The notes under the pieces are model-generated. The model worked only from the letters and a program-made list of their open reading frames with translations, did no database searches and was not told the DNA's origin. The position numbers and the translations under genes were made by a program. This document shows, one piece after another, positions 50,089 to 60,560 of a stretch of 64,000 nt of DNA. Source of the stretch: Homalodisca vitripennis (Eukaryota > Arthropoda > Insecta > Hemiptera > Cicadellidae). How positions within the stretch are numbered: position 1 is the stretch's first letter; every line of letters begins with the position of its first letter. The DNA lies in NCBI RefSeq assembly GCF_021130785.1, contig NW_025778869.1, positions 1-64,000 on the forward strand, in the 5' to 3' direction.

Positions 50089-52916
50089 TCAATCGAGTAA
50101 AAACGCTTTAGACACCAACAGGCGTCTGAGACGAGTTTTGAATTGATTAAGGTTCTTGGAGTTTTTTATATCCTCAGGGAGCTTGTTGATTAGTCTGACA
50201 CCCACCTTCTGAGGGAGGTGTTGCGATAATGTCAGTCTGCGTTGATGAGTTCGCAAGTTGTCCCTGCCTCTAGTTTCATATTGGTGAACGTCCCTGCCAC
50301 TTATCAAGGCACATCTCGATCTGCAGTACACGATCACCTCAAAAACGTAAAGGCAGGGCAATGTCATCAATCCCAGCTCCCAGAAAGATGCCCTGCACGA
50401 CTCTCTCTATAATTCAGTTTTAAAATTATCCTGACTGCTTTTTTTTTGGAGCCTGAAAACCCGCTCCATTTTTTTTTTGGCACATCCTCCCCAGTATCTT
50501 AATCCATACACAAGATGTGGATGGATTAGGCCGTAATAGGCCGTTTTTAGAACCTCTAGGGTACAGAACTTTGCTAGGTACCGTAGGGCAAATATGCCTG
50601 TGGTAACTCTAGCACAGATGCTATCAACATGATCATTCCAGGTCAGCCTCTGTCAAGGAACATCCCAGAAAATTTGTGGAATCTGTATCCTCTAAAAGGG
50701 CATCATCCGCAAAGACAGAAGGTCGCATCGCATGATCATGCTGACGAAGACAAAAATTGATGACACTTGGTTTTGACTGGTTTGTTGTCAAGTTCAATTC
50801 TGTGAAATATTGAATGCATGCGTTCAATCCCACAAAATATTTGATTTCCAGGTCTTGTTTTGAATTGCTTTTGAAACAGAGAGTCGTGTCGTCAGCATAT
50901 TGAACCAGTGCTCCAAGTTGGATTACTGAGTTCAATCTACAGACATAAATCAGGAAAAGGAGAGGACCAAGGATAGATCCCTGAGGGACACCATGAGCCA
51001 TTTTTATTTTGCTGGAAACGACGCTCGAGATCATCACACGCTGATCTCGATCTTTTAGATAAGACGTGAGCCATAAATGTGGGAGACCCCGGACGCCAAA
51101 TTTTTTCTAACTGTTGCAGCAGTGTCCCGTGATGCACAGTCAAAGGCTTTGGAAAGATCGAGGAATATGCTTAGCACATGTTCACGACCTTTCAGTCCAT
51201 CGACAACATGGTCCAGAAGGCTGTTCACCGCGTCAATTGTGGATTTGTTTTTTCGGAATCCAAATTGTTCTGGATTCAGAATTTTGTTTTTTTTTTCTAG
51301 AAAGCTTTCCAGTCTTTCATAGAATAATTTTTCTAAAATTTTGCTGAACACAGGAAGAATTGAGATTGGACGATAGTTGCTTGCGAGGCAAGAATAGTCT
51401 TTTTTGAAAATCGGAATGACTTTGGCAGTCTTTAAAGAAGATGGAAAATTTCCAGTTTCAAATGAGAAATTGATCAATTTTGTGAGCGGTCTCAAAATGT
51501 GCTTATAGCAACGTTTGAGTAGCCATACTGACATCCCATTGGCGTCACTGGTTTTTTTTTGTGTTCAGCCTCTGTATGAAATTTGCTATCTCCCCCTCCC
51601 ACACAGGGGCCAGGGCCATGGATGCAACCGGATCACTGACTTCTCGTCCGTGCGACTGAGATTCTTTAAATGACGAGTTCATTGTAGCCACGGTAGAGAA
51701 GTATTTATTGAATTGGTTAGCCACTTGAAATTGATCTTCGTAAATTTTTGTTTTCAATTTTTGATTGCAATCAGTTGGGAAGACTTTTTTAAATTTGTAT
51801 CTCGAGAAAGGTTGTTAATAATTTTTCCAAGCAGTTTTTGAGAAATTTTCACAATTACCTAAGGCTCTATTGACGTCATAGGCTTTTGGCGGCTCGTATG
51901 ACTTTTCTATAGATCCTGCGGTATGTTCTAAAGAAAGTTTTGAAATCTTCGTTTTGGGTTCGAATAAAAATGTTGTGGTAGAATTTAAGCTTGTCTCGAG
52001 ATATAAGAATTCCTTTAGTCAACCTGCCATTTTCCGTGGTTTTTGATTTTGTTTGGTTTTTTTAAAACGGACAAGCAACATCCAAATAATAATTGAAACT
52101 ATTACTGAAAGCTTGAAACCTGTCCTCAAACATTCTCAAACTCATTTTAAAATGCCCAAGACTCGCGCTCCAGCAATTTATTCAGTCGGCAAATGTTTTT
52201 AAAATTGACAGATCTTGCAATTTTTATATTTTGGGTTTTGATTTTCCAGCTTGCATCCATGAACCAGGACCTCCTGCGCAAAGTGGTCAGAGATCGCAGT
52301 GTGTTTAAAACAGAGACCGTGGTGCCATGAATGTTGGTGATCACATTGTCGATGGCTGTGCTCGTCGTAGCGGTCACCCGTGTTGGTGAATTCACAGACC
52401 AATTCAGGTTGAAGGAGTTCAGAATATCGTGCAGCCGCTGGGTGAGGGGGTCGGTGAGGTCCATTACATTAATGTTGAGGTCGCCGATTATGAGAAACTT
52501 CATTGAGTTTGAAAAAATAAAATTCAAGAGCTGTTCTAGTTTTTCAAAAAAGGAGTTAATACATCCATTGGGGGATCTGTACATCCCAATGACTGTTATT
52601 TTACCGAAATAATTGGAATTGATTTTGATGCCATCGGCTTCAAAATCCATGTCAGCACTGCAGTTAATTTTGAAAGGTTCAAATTTGGAAAATTCTTTCA
52701 AAAAGATTGCCACACCACCCCCTTTGAAGCTTGTTCGACAGAAATATTTTGCCAAAAAATAATTTGGAATTTTGAAAAGGTGGATTGTTTCATGGGAAAA
52801 TCCGTGCTCAGAGGACTATAAAACACATCTGGTGTTTGCTCTTCGCACATTAAAGCCAATTCATCAATTTTGTTTGTTGCAATATGAGCGTTTTGGTGAA
52901 CCAATTTAATCTTTTG
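50089..52916 (-). pseudogene. LINE ORF2: endonuclease-reverse transcriptase, broken
   Basis: This is the copying enzyme of the LINE. The endonuclease runs from about 52,910 to 52,190: VHQNAHIATNKIDEL at the start, GGGVAIF, IGMYRSPNG, IIGDLNIN and NSPTRVT, with the final AISDHFAQ motif in another frame (about 52,290). The reverse transcriptase runs from about 51,530 to 50,633: VIPIFKK, NYRPISILP, EQFGFRKNKST, LDLSKAFDC, GVPQGSILGPLLF and YADD (50,888-50,899). The C-terminal part (50,370-50,089) has YETRGRDNLR and ends RLRRLLVSKAF. Frame breaks lie near 52,800, 52,300, 51,550-52,140, 51,140-51,050 and 50,400-50,630. The YADD catalytic aspartates are intact, but the protein cannot be made from this copy. 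Confidence 0.9.
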
Positions 52917-52925
52917 GGTTGAATT

Positions 52926-54795
52926 TTAATTTTGAATTGTTTGAGGTTTTTGAAAATTTTGATTTCGGTCATTTTTTTGCTGCAAGACTGGATCCGAAGT
53001 CATGCCTAGGTCTGCTTCGTACAGTGTGACATTTTCAAGTTTTTTTGAAGCCGGAGAGCGTCCCTTTTGCACATCACTGCCTAACGTGGGCGATCCCCTA
53101 GCTGCTTCCGCGTAGGTGATATGCTGATGGTTCAGTCTCTGTTGAGGGGCGACAGCCGACTCTCCATTGGTCGCAGGAGACATGGGGATGGCAGCGGGCG
53201 GAGCGGAGGTGGCTGGGCCAGTCATATGGTCAGGCGGCGGCGCAGGCATCCTGGATGTTGTCCGAGCGGGTTTCTGCGATGCGAGGCTCTTCACAATCAA
53301 CCCCGCCAGTAGTCGCTTGCCCCGCATTGATAGATGTTGACCGTGCTTCGTGAAGTGCCTACGGCCGATCTCATTGAAGTTAATCACCCGGGCATTGTAC
53401 CGAGCCGCCAGTTCTTCCATGTAGGCATTCACGAGCACGGTCTCATCGTGGATGGGGTGGTCAGCTTGCAGGTCATGTCTGTACGGCAGAGTGACAAGGG
53501 CCAGCTCAGTGTTGGCTGGTCTGGCAGTGATGTGAGCTTCCAGGTGGCGGTAAATGTTATGTTGCTCTCCCACTGCCAAGTCGTTGGTTCCAGCAATTAG
53601 CACCTGGCAGTGGGGACCAGGCCGAGGTGGTGTTTGATTCATGATGCCAAGCAGCCCCGCGCCGGGCATGCATATGCCACTGACCGAGGTTGAGGAGCCG
53701 GTTATATTTTTTTACCAGTCCTGCAATAAAACGGGCATGGCTGTCACCCATTATACCAACAGACTCGAAGTGGGAAATTTTGGTCAGAGGAGATCTTAGG
53801 TTTTTTTGGAAGTTATGGGTTTCATCATGACAGGGTGAGGTTTTCAATTTATAATTATTTTTTCTTTTTGGTTTGTGTGGGAGCTTGGTTTTGGCTGCTG
53901 GGGTTATTTTATTTTCGCTTGAGTGTTTTTTTTTGTGTAGCAGGAAAAAGTCTATGTTTAGTTTTTATTTCTGTCCATGGATTTGAGTTCGTTTCTGGAC
54001 ACTCACACTATGACAGCTGCGATGTTATGCACTGAATTTCTGCCTCTAGGAATTCAATCGTCGTTTTCTGGCTGTTAAACGAGAAGGATGTTATCAGCAC
54101 ATCTTGTGCACTCAGAAGGCAACAGATCACACTGCGCACTGAAGTCCGTAGTTTGGGGCTTGAGGTTTTCCAGTGGACTGAGGGACAGCCCACACTGGAC
54201 ACCGCAGTCCACTGTCGCGGAAGCGCGGGCGGTCCTGGTCAACGCGGGATGTGCTCACGGGAACAATTTGGTCCGTAAATTGGAGCAACCGTGAGTCAGA
54301 CTCGATGGTATGGTCCAGGAGCTTCCGAAACTCACTATTCAGGCTCTCAATCTCCAATTTGAGACGGGAAATCTCCGCTGCCGGGTCTTCAGGCGTACTA
54401 CAGGAGGCGATGTGGGTTGGTGCCCCGAGGCTAGGTGTGAAGGCGAGCAGTGCAGGCTCAGAGGCAGTTGTGGAGGCGGGTGTGAAGCAGGCAGGCGCAG
54501 GCGATGTGCTGGGCGAAGACGGCGTGGCGGGTGCAGGCGGTGTAGAGGGTGACTGAGGCCCTGCTCAAAGGTGACAGTAGAGAGCGCATGGTGACGGGGT
54601 GTACGCCACTGTGTTTCTGATTACACACAAGTACGCTTGTCATACCCGAATCAGTTTTTATTGATGCACCACAGTTTCTCCCTAAACAACGCCACGAAAT
54701 CTCACAGTTTTTAAGAATTATCTGCTGCCTGTACTTGATATTATTATAAATGATGCAGGGGTTTCTATTCTTAGTTTTTTCCAATTGCGAGTGTC
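52926..54795 (-). pseudogene. LINE ORF1: FLYWCH finger, coiled coils, SGNH esterase
   Basis: ORF1 of the LINE, read through several frames. At the N-terminus (about 54,784-54,590) a FLYWCH-type zinc-finger pattern is visible: IIYNNIKY, then W-R-C-x4-C (near 54,690) and Q-K-H-x3-H. A Pro/Ala/Thr/Ser-rich linker follows, then a helical segment reading EISRLKLEIESLNSEFRKLL (about 54,380-54,320). A second acidic helical segment, TTIEFLEAEIQCITSQL, lies near 54,060-54,010. The C-terminal SGNH hydrolase-like domain has GDSH (about 53,737-53,748), AGTND, and QHLSMRGKRLL as the likely histidine block. Frame breaks lie near 54,580, 54,080 and 53,680. There is no ATG in the first frame; an upstream tga lies at 54,794-54,796. 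It ends just before ORF2. Confidence 0.8.
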
Positions 54796-54973
54796 ATAGT
54801 GATAATAAAATAGAATAATATATAAATAAATAAGTAAATAAATAGATGGATGAAATTTAATAGAATATAGATAATAAATAACAAGTTTTAAAATATAAAA
54901 GATTAAAATTATTTACAATGTTTTCAGGATTCGTCTATTTAAAGGAGGAATTCCTCAGAGACAAAAAGTAAAT

Positions 54974-55055
54974 GATCAGTCCGGGAATCGATCTGATGAT
55001 CTCTGGTGCTAGTGTCCTGGACGTTACCGGTGTTGCCACTGGAGCTGATAGTGGT
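54974..55055 (-). mobile_element. tRNA-like SINE head
   Basis: On the minus strand the order is ctccagtggcaacaccggta (A-box-like TGGCAACACCGG), acgtccaggacactagcacc, then agatcgattcccgg (a good B box), then actgatc. The spacing between the two boxes fits a tRNA-derived RNA polymerase III promoter. It sits about 180 bp upstream of the apparent 5' end of the LINE. The body of the SINE would run toward 54,900, but no clear tail is visible. It could also be a decayed true tRNA gene. Confidence 0.5.
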
Positions 55056-55449
55056 AACTGATACTGCTGGTTGATAGACCACAGCGTAAACCAGTTACGA
55101 CAAACGTGGGTTTAATGGCTGCATACGAGTCTAATCTCGTTAGTTTGTTGGTTAGAAATACAGCCACTAATTACTCACAGAATGCTGACCGGTTTAATGT
55201 CTACATTTATGAAAAAAAAAACTGATAAGGAAGGACGTTCCGTCGTCGAGATTATTGTTCATTAAACAAATCCACCCATAATTAAATTAAAACTATGGAG
55301 CGTCGTCGTTTTTTGTGTTCACACGATAGGACCAGGCCTACCAACCACGCACGATTGATTTCATAAACAGACACAATCACAAGGTTTACCTAGTACCACC
55401 TAATTTGCGAATACACCCATCCTTTTTAGAGGTCACACACATGCCAACT

Positions 55450-55592
<143 letters not shown>

Positions 55593-55984
55593 AAGCGCAA
55601 TCACATGCACGCAAACAGGCACACACATAGGCACACACACACAAAAAACAGGCTTATACAGACAAACAGACACCCACACACAAAACCGAGATACGTAAGT
55701 ACCCCGGCATTTAAGTTGCCCTGTAAGTGGACTTAAAAGAGATTATCTATTCCTGTTCTACCTAATTCTACTAGCCAATTATTAACTATTTTCTGATATG
55801 AATAGTAACTGCATGGACCGGGAGTTTTCATTTGGTGGGGTAATTTTTATAAAACAGTACTAGCTATATAATAAGTGTCTGTAAAATTTATAGATTTATT
55901 GATTCTTGGTGTTATATTACCCGAGTTAATCTGTGTTCTTGTAACGTATGGGTGGTTGGTATTTTGAAAAATTTTTCTTGATTT

Positions 55985-56400
55985 TTAAAAAATATATAAG
56001 ATTATTGTTCTTGCATATAACTGAGTTATATTAAAAACCTTGAATTCATTAAATAATAATTCAGATGAGTAACTATTTGGTTTTTGTAATGCCGCTTTCA
56101 TAATGGCTTTCTGTGAAGTATGTAATGGTAGAAGAATAGTTTTATATGCTCCGCCCCAAGCAATGATACCAAATTGTAATAATGATTGTACATATACATA
56201 TGCGTGATAAACTGTTTTCATCAAAGCCGGCGTTAATATTTTATGAAGAACAGAAAATATATAAATAAACTTTCTCAATCCGTTATTAAACAATTGCACA
56301 TGAGCTGTCTACTTAAGTCTACTATCAAATATTACACCGAGGTACTTGTAATCTGACACTCTTTCGAGAGTTTCGCAGTCACAATCATAATTGAAGACTA
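55985..56400 (-). pseudogene. LINE reverse transcriptase C-terminal fragment
   Basis: On the minus strand the sequence reads SDYKYLGVIFDSRLK, an in-frame stop, then a 104-codon frame with LRKFIYIFSVL, YVQSLLQFGIIAWGG, SQKAIMKAALQKP, LLFNEFKVF and ITQLYARTIILYI. This is the thumb and post-palm region typical of Jockey/CR1-group reverse transcriptases. It is a different LINE from the one at 49,890-54,800, whose tail differs. It is truncated on both sides and interrupted by a stop, so it is inactive. Confidence 0.82.
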
Positions 56401-57866
56401 CAATTAATTGTCCTAAAAGTTCTTAATCAAGCCCACTTCATCTTCTTAAAGGTGTTAAAACAGTTTTCCCGTCATAGCCGATGCTAATCCCTACTTCATC
56501 AGTAGGTTAGACAGGCCAAGATAAGCTACTGAAAGACTTCTTATCTAAAATGTCTGGTTCAAAGAGCAAACAACTGTCCACAAAGTCAAGAAATAAAATG
56601 TTCAGTAAAACAAAATTATGTATCCAAACTATAAACACAAGTAAAGTTAATTACTTATACATTGATTTGTGTAAATAATTTGAGATTATGTTCTAACATT
56701 TGAGTGACTATGTATAATATTATAATATATTATTGTTATAAAATTTTACCCTGAAATATTTATTTTGAATTAAACGAGGAAGATGATGGTTTAAGCAAAG
56801 ATAAACCACGAACTCTGAGGTGCAGAGACTACGAAATTCAATACACGGTTATGTATGGATGACCTAAATGCTAGTACTACTCTAGTATTCGTGATCTAGA
56901 TCTATATAAATTCCAGGATAACACACATATGTAGTTCCTTTGAAATAAGTTTTTGTTTAGATTTCATAAGCAAAGGCAGTGTTATTTAGAAGTAAGAAGT
57001 AATACAATTTTTGTATTCATAACTTGTACCAGAATGAGATAAAAAAAATCTAAAAACAGAGGGTAAAGGCAGACAGCAGCTAAGTAAGTTAATATTTTTT
57101 ACAAGAATAATAATGGATTTTTCATAAAAAATGGGTTTTATAAATAAATAGAAACATAAAATTAATTAGTACAGAAGTTACATTCTAGTATATATTTTAC
57201 TTTGTAAGATATATTTGTCTAAATTTTTTAAGAGAAAAACCCGTTATTAGTAATAAATAAGTCAAAGGCAAGACTCATATGTTATCTAAATGCAGGTTGA
57301 TTCGGTACAACCTGTAAGGTTGAACTATTGAAAATGTCTATCGTTGAGAGATAGTATAGTGGGACTTTCGCAAACCTGACCTAATATACGATATACCTGA
57401 CCTGATTGATCAGACATGTAGGAAATTAGGATTATCATAAATAAAACTCCTCAGTAATTCATAATTGAGTTCAAACAAGAGTTACATTTTAGTACAAAAT
57501 ACCAACGAGTTCATTATTTTCAAGGATATAACCGCTTGTGAAAGCGTACACTGACAAAAGCCAGGACTGATTGATTTATAATTCATAGTTGTTAAAATTC
57601 CCAAAATTGTAATTGTACGTAGAGTAAATATTTAGCGTGAAGCACATCCTACGGACAGTGTTTTGTTATTATCATGAAATCTATTTTTGATTAACAATAA
57701 GTGAAATATTATGTATCCGTTAACTTCAGTGATTTCATCAGAAATATAACGTCGAAGAATGGTTTCTACAGTATTTGTAGTATATGTTCTATGGTGTATA
57801 TGTTAGTTTTATGGAAGCAGTTTTAAAATATAATAAAAATATATCTTGAAAAATACTACAACAATA
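56401..57866. other. Non-coding stretch
   Basis: AT-rich, no recognisable gene. Near 57,300-57,420 there are short related phrases (gcaaacctgacctaatatac, cgatatacctgacctgatt) but no clear element. Confidence 0.4.
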
Positions 57867-58018
57867 TTGTAGTATCACTAGATAATGGAATACAACATTT
57901 TCCAATATATAATTTGTGAAGTGCCTGATGATGGAATCTTTGATTCCGAAAGGCCTTGCACAAAATAAAAAGTTATATATTGGAAAATGTTGTATTCCTT
58001 TATCTAGTGATACTACAA
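57867..58018. repeat. Long hairpin with hammerhead-like apical loop
   Basis: Arms 57,867-57,912 and 57,973-58,018 are complementary at 45 of 46 positions. The 60-nt loop folds further: CTGATGA (57,925-57,931), t, GGAATC-ttt-GATTCC, then GAAA (57,948-57,951), flanked by gtgcc and ggccttgcac. CTGATGA-stem-GAAA is the conserved core of hammerhead ribozymes, although the extra t and the way the flanks pair are not canonical. Two short frames here are shadows. Confidence 0.75.
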
Positions 58019-59500
58019 TAAACCGTTTTTCCAATGCTCCAAGATTCTACATACAACAATATTGTTTAACTCGATTGATCGGAAAATATAAACAAATATA
58101 ATCTGAACAATTCGTAACCACAGTCAGTTGGCTAGACTGTGTTTGTAAATTCCCAGCCCTCCTATTACATTATTCCCTACAAACTTCTAAGATAGGATGG
58201 TTTATTGAAACCATATTGTAGTTTCCCCATAGTTTTTGAAAGCTACATATAGAAGCTAACTGGAATAAAGAATGGAAAGCAATAATAATATTTAATTTAC
58301 TTTTGATACTAATGCGAAAATTGCAGGACAATCAGACTCGAATTACTAGATATATAAGTATTTCATAAATATGAAAGTTATTACATTATTTGTATATAAA
58401 TTCCTAAACAATTTTCGCAAGCATCGCACTTCCTCGTGATCCGTGAACTGATATAAAAAATGTAATTTGATTTAAATCTTAAAACCTTCAGGATTTATCA
58501 TCTTATTAAATACAGCCCAAATTATTTTTAAAATTAAATTTGTTGTTTATAAAATTAAACTATTATACTTACTTAATTTATGGTAGAGCTTGTAAAACAC
58601 CAGAGACGAAGAGTTCGCTTCATGAGACTGGAATATCTACAACCTGTTATATGTGAAAACATGTTCATCCTGGTGACAAAAACTTTGGTGTTACATGCAT
58701 GTTACTTTACGCACGTATTGACGCTATGACAGTTGTGTAGCGTACGTGCAGACTGCACATCGCAAAGGCCCGTTTATCTATCTATTTGCCGTTTCTGAGA
58801 CGCTCGAACATTCAGTTTTGTAGTAGGTGCCGTTCTGGAGATATGGTTCGGTCGTGTTCACTCACAAAGCCTCGCTCTTAATTCTCTCTTGGGGAGAGTA
58901 GAGCCGTCTTGATCTCGATGCCCTATTTTGTCATACTAGTTTGAAGTGCATTATATATCGTTGGAGAAGATATGTCCGGTCGCAATAACTTCAAAGTATT
59001 TCCATTTTGGATTTTTTGCCCTCTATCTTGTATTCGTTGTATAGTATATCATTTAACCATCAGGGATGACATGGCCAGGTTGTTGTCGTTCATTCTTTTG
59101 CTCTCGTGATGGTTCCTCTCTAAAACTAGTGAGACCAAGTGACCCCGTTTTTCCGTGGATACCACTGTAGCCGCTCTGGACGAGCTAGAAGTCCCCTCTC
59201 GGATGAAGCGAGGCTAGAACAAAAATCAACTCCTAAATCAACTGTCCTTAAATGTATCTCCGGATGTAATTTCAATTTTCATTTTGCCCATATGTACAGT
59301 AAATAAATGTTCTTTAATTATACCTTCTACGTATTCAAAATAGGTGTAAATTTGGGATAATAATATACATTACAATAATATATATTCAATATAACTCAAA
59401 TAAAGAATTTTTCTAAGTAAAGTTCAGTTTTAGAAAAACTTAATTGATATGGAAATCAATTATTATGATATTATTAATGTGGCATATTCAGTAGAATCAA
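58019..59500. other. Non-coding stretch with a GC-richer part
   Basis: 58,600-59,230 is more balanced in composition, with phrases such as ccgttctggagatatggttc and ctcttggggagagtagagcc. It may be an unrecognised repeat. No open frame or domain supports a gene. Confidence 0.4.
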
Positions 59501-59504
59501 TAAT

Positions 59505-59876
59505 CTATCGAGTGAAACTGTTAACCGAATAGGAGATGGAAGTTACAAAGAAGCACCGGGAAAGTTTGTTTTCTTTTCGCCAATTTTTAACGAGGATTTC
59601 TGGTTCAAAATCATAAACAAATTCAACATCCAGATAATGAAAAAATACAGGTAATATCTTTTCATAATAAACGTGTGTATCGATACCTACAAACCTAATG
59701 TATTCTTTGAAAAGGAAAATAATTTTTGTCAATGGTTCCAAGAGATAAGTAAAAATTTTTATTCTGTTTTCTAAATTCTGTAACAAATTTTGTTTTGCTT
59801 CTTGTCTCCATATTGGCAATTTTGTAAGCAGGTTATTCAAATGTGTTAATTTATTTCGAAATTTCTTAGGTTTAGG
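59505..59876 (-). CDS. Unrecognised 110-125 codon ORF near viral-like cluster
   Basis: The frame is open from just after a stop near 59,877 down to 59,505 without an ATG. A TTG at 59,840 would give 111 residues. The protein starts with a basic stretch (PKPKKFRNKL), has hydrophobic/aromatic segments such as LTKIIFLFKEYIRFVG, then YYEKILPVFFHYLD and FEPEILVKNWRKE. I do not recognise the family. The YEKILP...FEPEILV spacing faintly recalls insect EcKL/CHK-type kinases, but too weakly to assert. A 24-codon ORF with a CxxC lies immediately upstream. The lack of a start suggests a frameshift, or that it is a 3' part of a longer gene. Confidence 0.35.
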   Translation of the reverse strand, partial: PKPKKFRNKLTHLNNLLTKLPIWRQEAKQNLLQNLENRIKIFTYLLEPLTKIIFLFKEYIRFVGIDTHVYYEKILPVFFHYLDVEFVYDFEPEILVKNWRKENKLSRCFFVTSISYSVNSFTR

Positions 59877-59896
59877 TTCTTTCTAACAAAATTAAA

Positions 59897-59971
59897 TTAC
59901 AAACCTCTACAAACTAAATATCTTTTTTCGATAATTTCTCCTCTATTAGAACACTTGTAACAGTTTGGCAT
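59897..59971 (-). CDS. Very short ORF with CxxC (24 aa), doubtful
   Basis: ATG at 59,971, stop at 59,897. It starts MPNCYKC and has a third Cys near the end (YLVCRG), a possible half zinc ribbon. It ends about 20 bp before the open frame 59,505-59,876 begins, so the two may be pieces of one frameshifted gene. It is too short to be sure it is coding. Confidence 0.2.
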   Translation of the reverse strand: MPNCYKCSNRGEIIEKRYLVCRGL

Positions 59972-60058
59972 TATACTCTTCCATTTAAACAAAAAGATTT
60001 TTTTTATAAATGGAGATTATGGAACTAAGTCTGCCGAGATATAAATTTTTCAGCGCAA

Positions 60059-60256
60059 ATGTTTGTGTTTTACATTTCTACAACAGAGATAAATAGAAAT
60101 AATTTCATTCTATTGTACAACTATTTAGGATATTATGTGTACGATTATAAAGATTATTACGGGAGAAATCGGGATTTTTCAGTGGCGAAAGAGTATATTT
60201 TTGAAGTTTTAGAAGGAATGAAAGAGAATAATATGAACATCATCAATTATTGTTAA
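60059..60256 (+). CDS. Unrecognised 65-aa ORF, plus strand
   Basis: ATG at 60,059 to a stop at 60,256. The composition is rich in Tyr, Asn and Ile, with YNYLGYYVYDYKDYYG followed by an amphipathic helix-like FSVAKEYIFEVLEGMKE. Another ATG at 60,012 opens a different frame that closes at about 60,095 (starts MEIMELSLPRYKFF), so the true N-terminus may be frameshifted. It is divergent from the minus-strand frame at 59,505-59,876 and points away from it. No family recognised. Confidence 0.35.
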   Translation: MFVFYISTTEINRNNFILLYNYLGYYVYDYKDYYGRNRDFSVAKEYIFEVLEGMKENNMNIINYC

Positions 60257-60389
60257 AGACATACAAAATGAGTGTTGTTAGTGTGCGTGTTTTTGCGATA
60301 TCTACTTAACTTCTAAGAAATTGGGAATGGGAGAAGAAGAAAGGTATCATTATATTTTATTTCAATCAACTGTAGATTTGTGACGTCTG

Positions 60390-60560
60390 CTTGTGAGCGT
60401 TTGTACCACTAACGCTTGACCTCGAATCTCATTTTATTGAAACATGTGAGAGGCGTTTGTGTCACTAACGCTTGACCTTGCTTTGCACACGCCGTGTGTG
60501 GTACAAGGACAGTAGTGACACCAAACAATGACCTTGCTTTTCTCACGCCGTGTGAGACAA
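60390..60560. repeat. Cluster of palindromic direct and inverted repeats
   Basis: gcgtttgt-YCACTAACGCTTGACCT occurs at 60,397-60,421 and 60,453-60,477, with AGCGTT/AACGCT as internal palindrome arms in the first. TGACCTTGCTTT then a palindrome with central CACGCCGTGTG occurs at 60,473-60,498 and 60,529-60,557; the second has arms tctcac and gtgaga. A third, inverted relative (gacagtagtgacaccaaaca) lies at 60,508-60,527. The cluster sits between the plus ORF at 60,059 and the capsid gene. Confidence 0.75.

Larger units (their letters stand above)
49890..54800 (-). mobile_element. CR1/L2-like LINE, nearly complete, frameshifted
   Basis: A minus-strand non-LTR retrotransposon. From its 5' end it has ORF1 (zinc finger, coiled coil, SGNH esterase-like), then ORF2 (APE endonuclease, reverse transcriptase, C-terminal basic region), then a roughly 190-bp 3' UTR. 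The UTR contains aataaa (complement at 49,912-49,917) and ends in two units of ttatgaata (49,890-49,908), a short terminal repeat instead of poly(A), as in CR1/L2-group elements. An SGNH-type esterase in ORF1 is also known from CR1-like elements. Several frameshifts make the copy inactive. The 5' end is uncertain and I could not find a target-site duplication. Confidence 0.85.

Noticed and set aside
50937..54556. Plus-strand frames inside the LINE (51,077; 51,114; 52,331; 53,121; 53,334; 54,251; 54,310)
   Set aside because: They are antisense shadows of the minus-strand ORF1 and ORF2 pieces.
57789..58101. Two frames over the long hairpin
   Set aside because: They read the two arms of the inverted repeat and are not genes.
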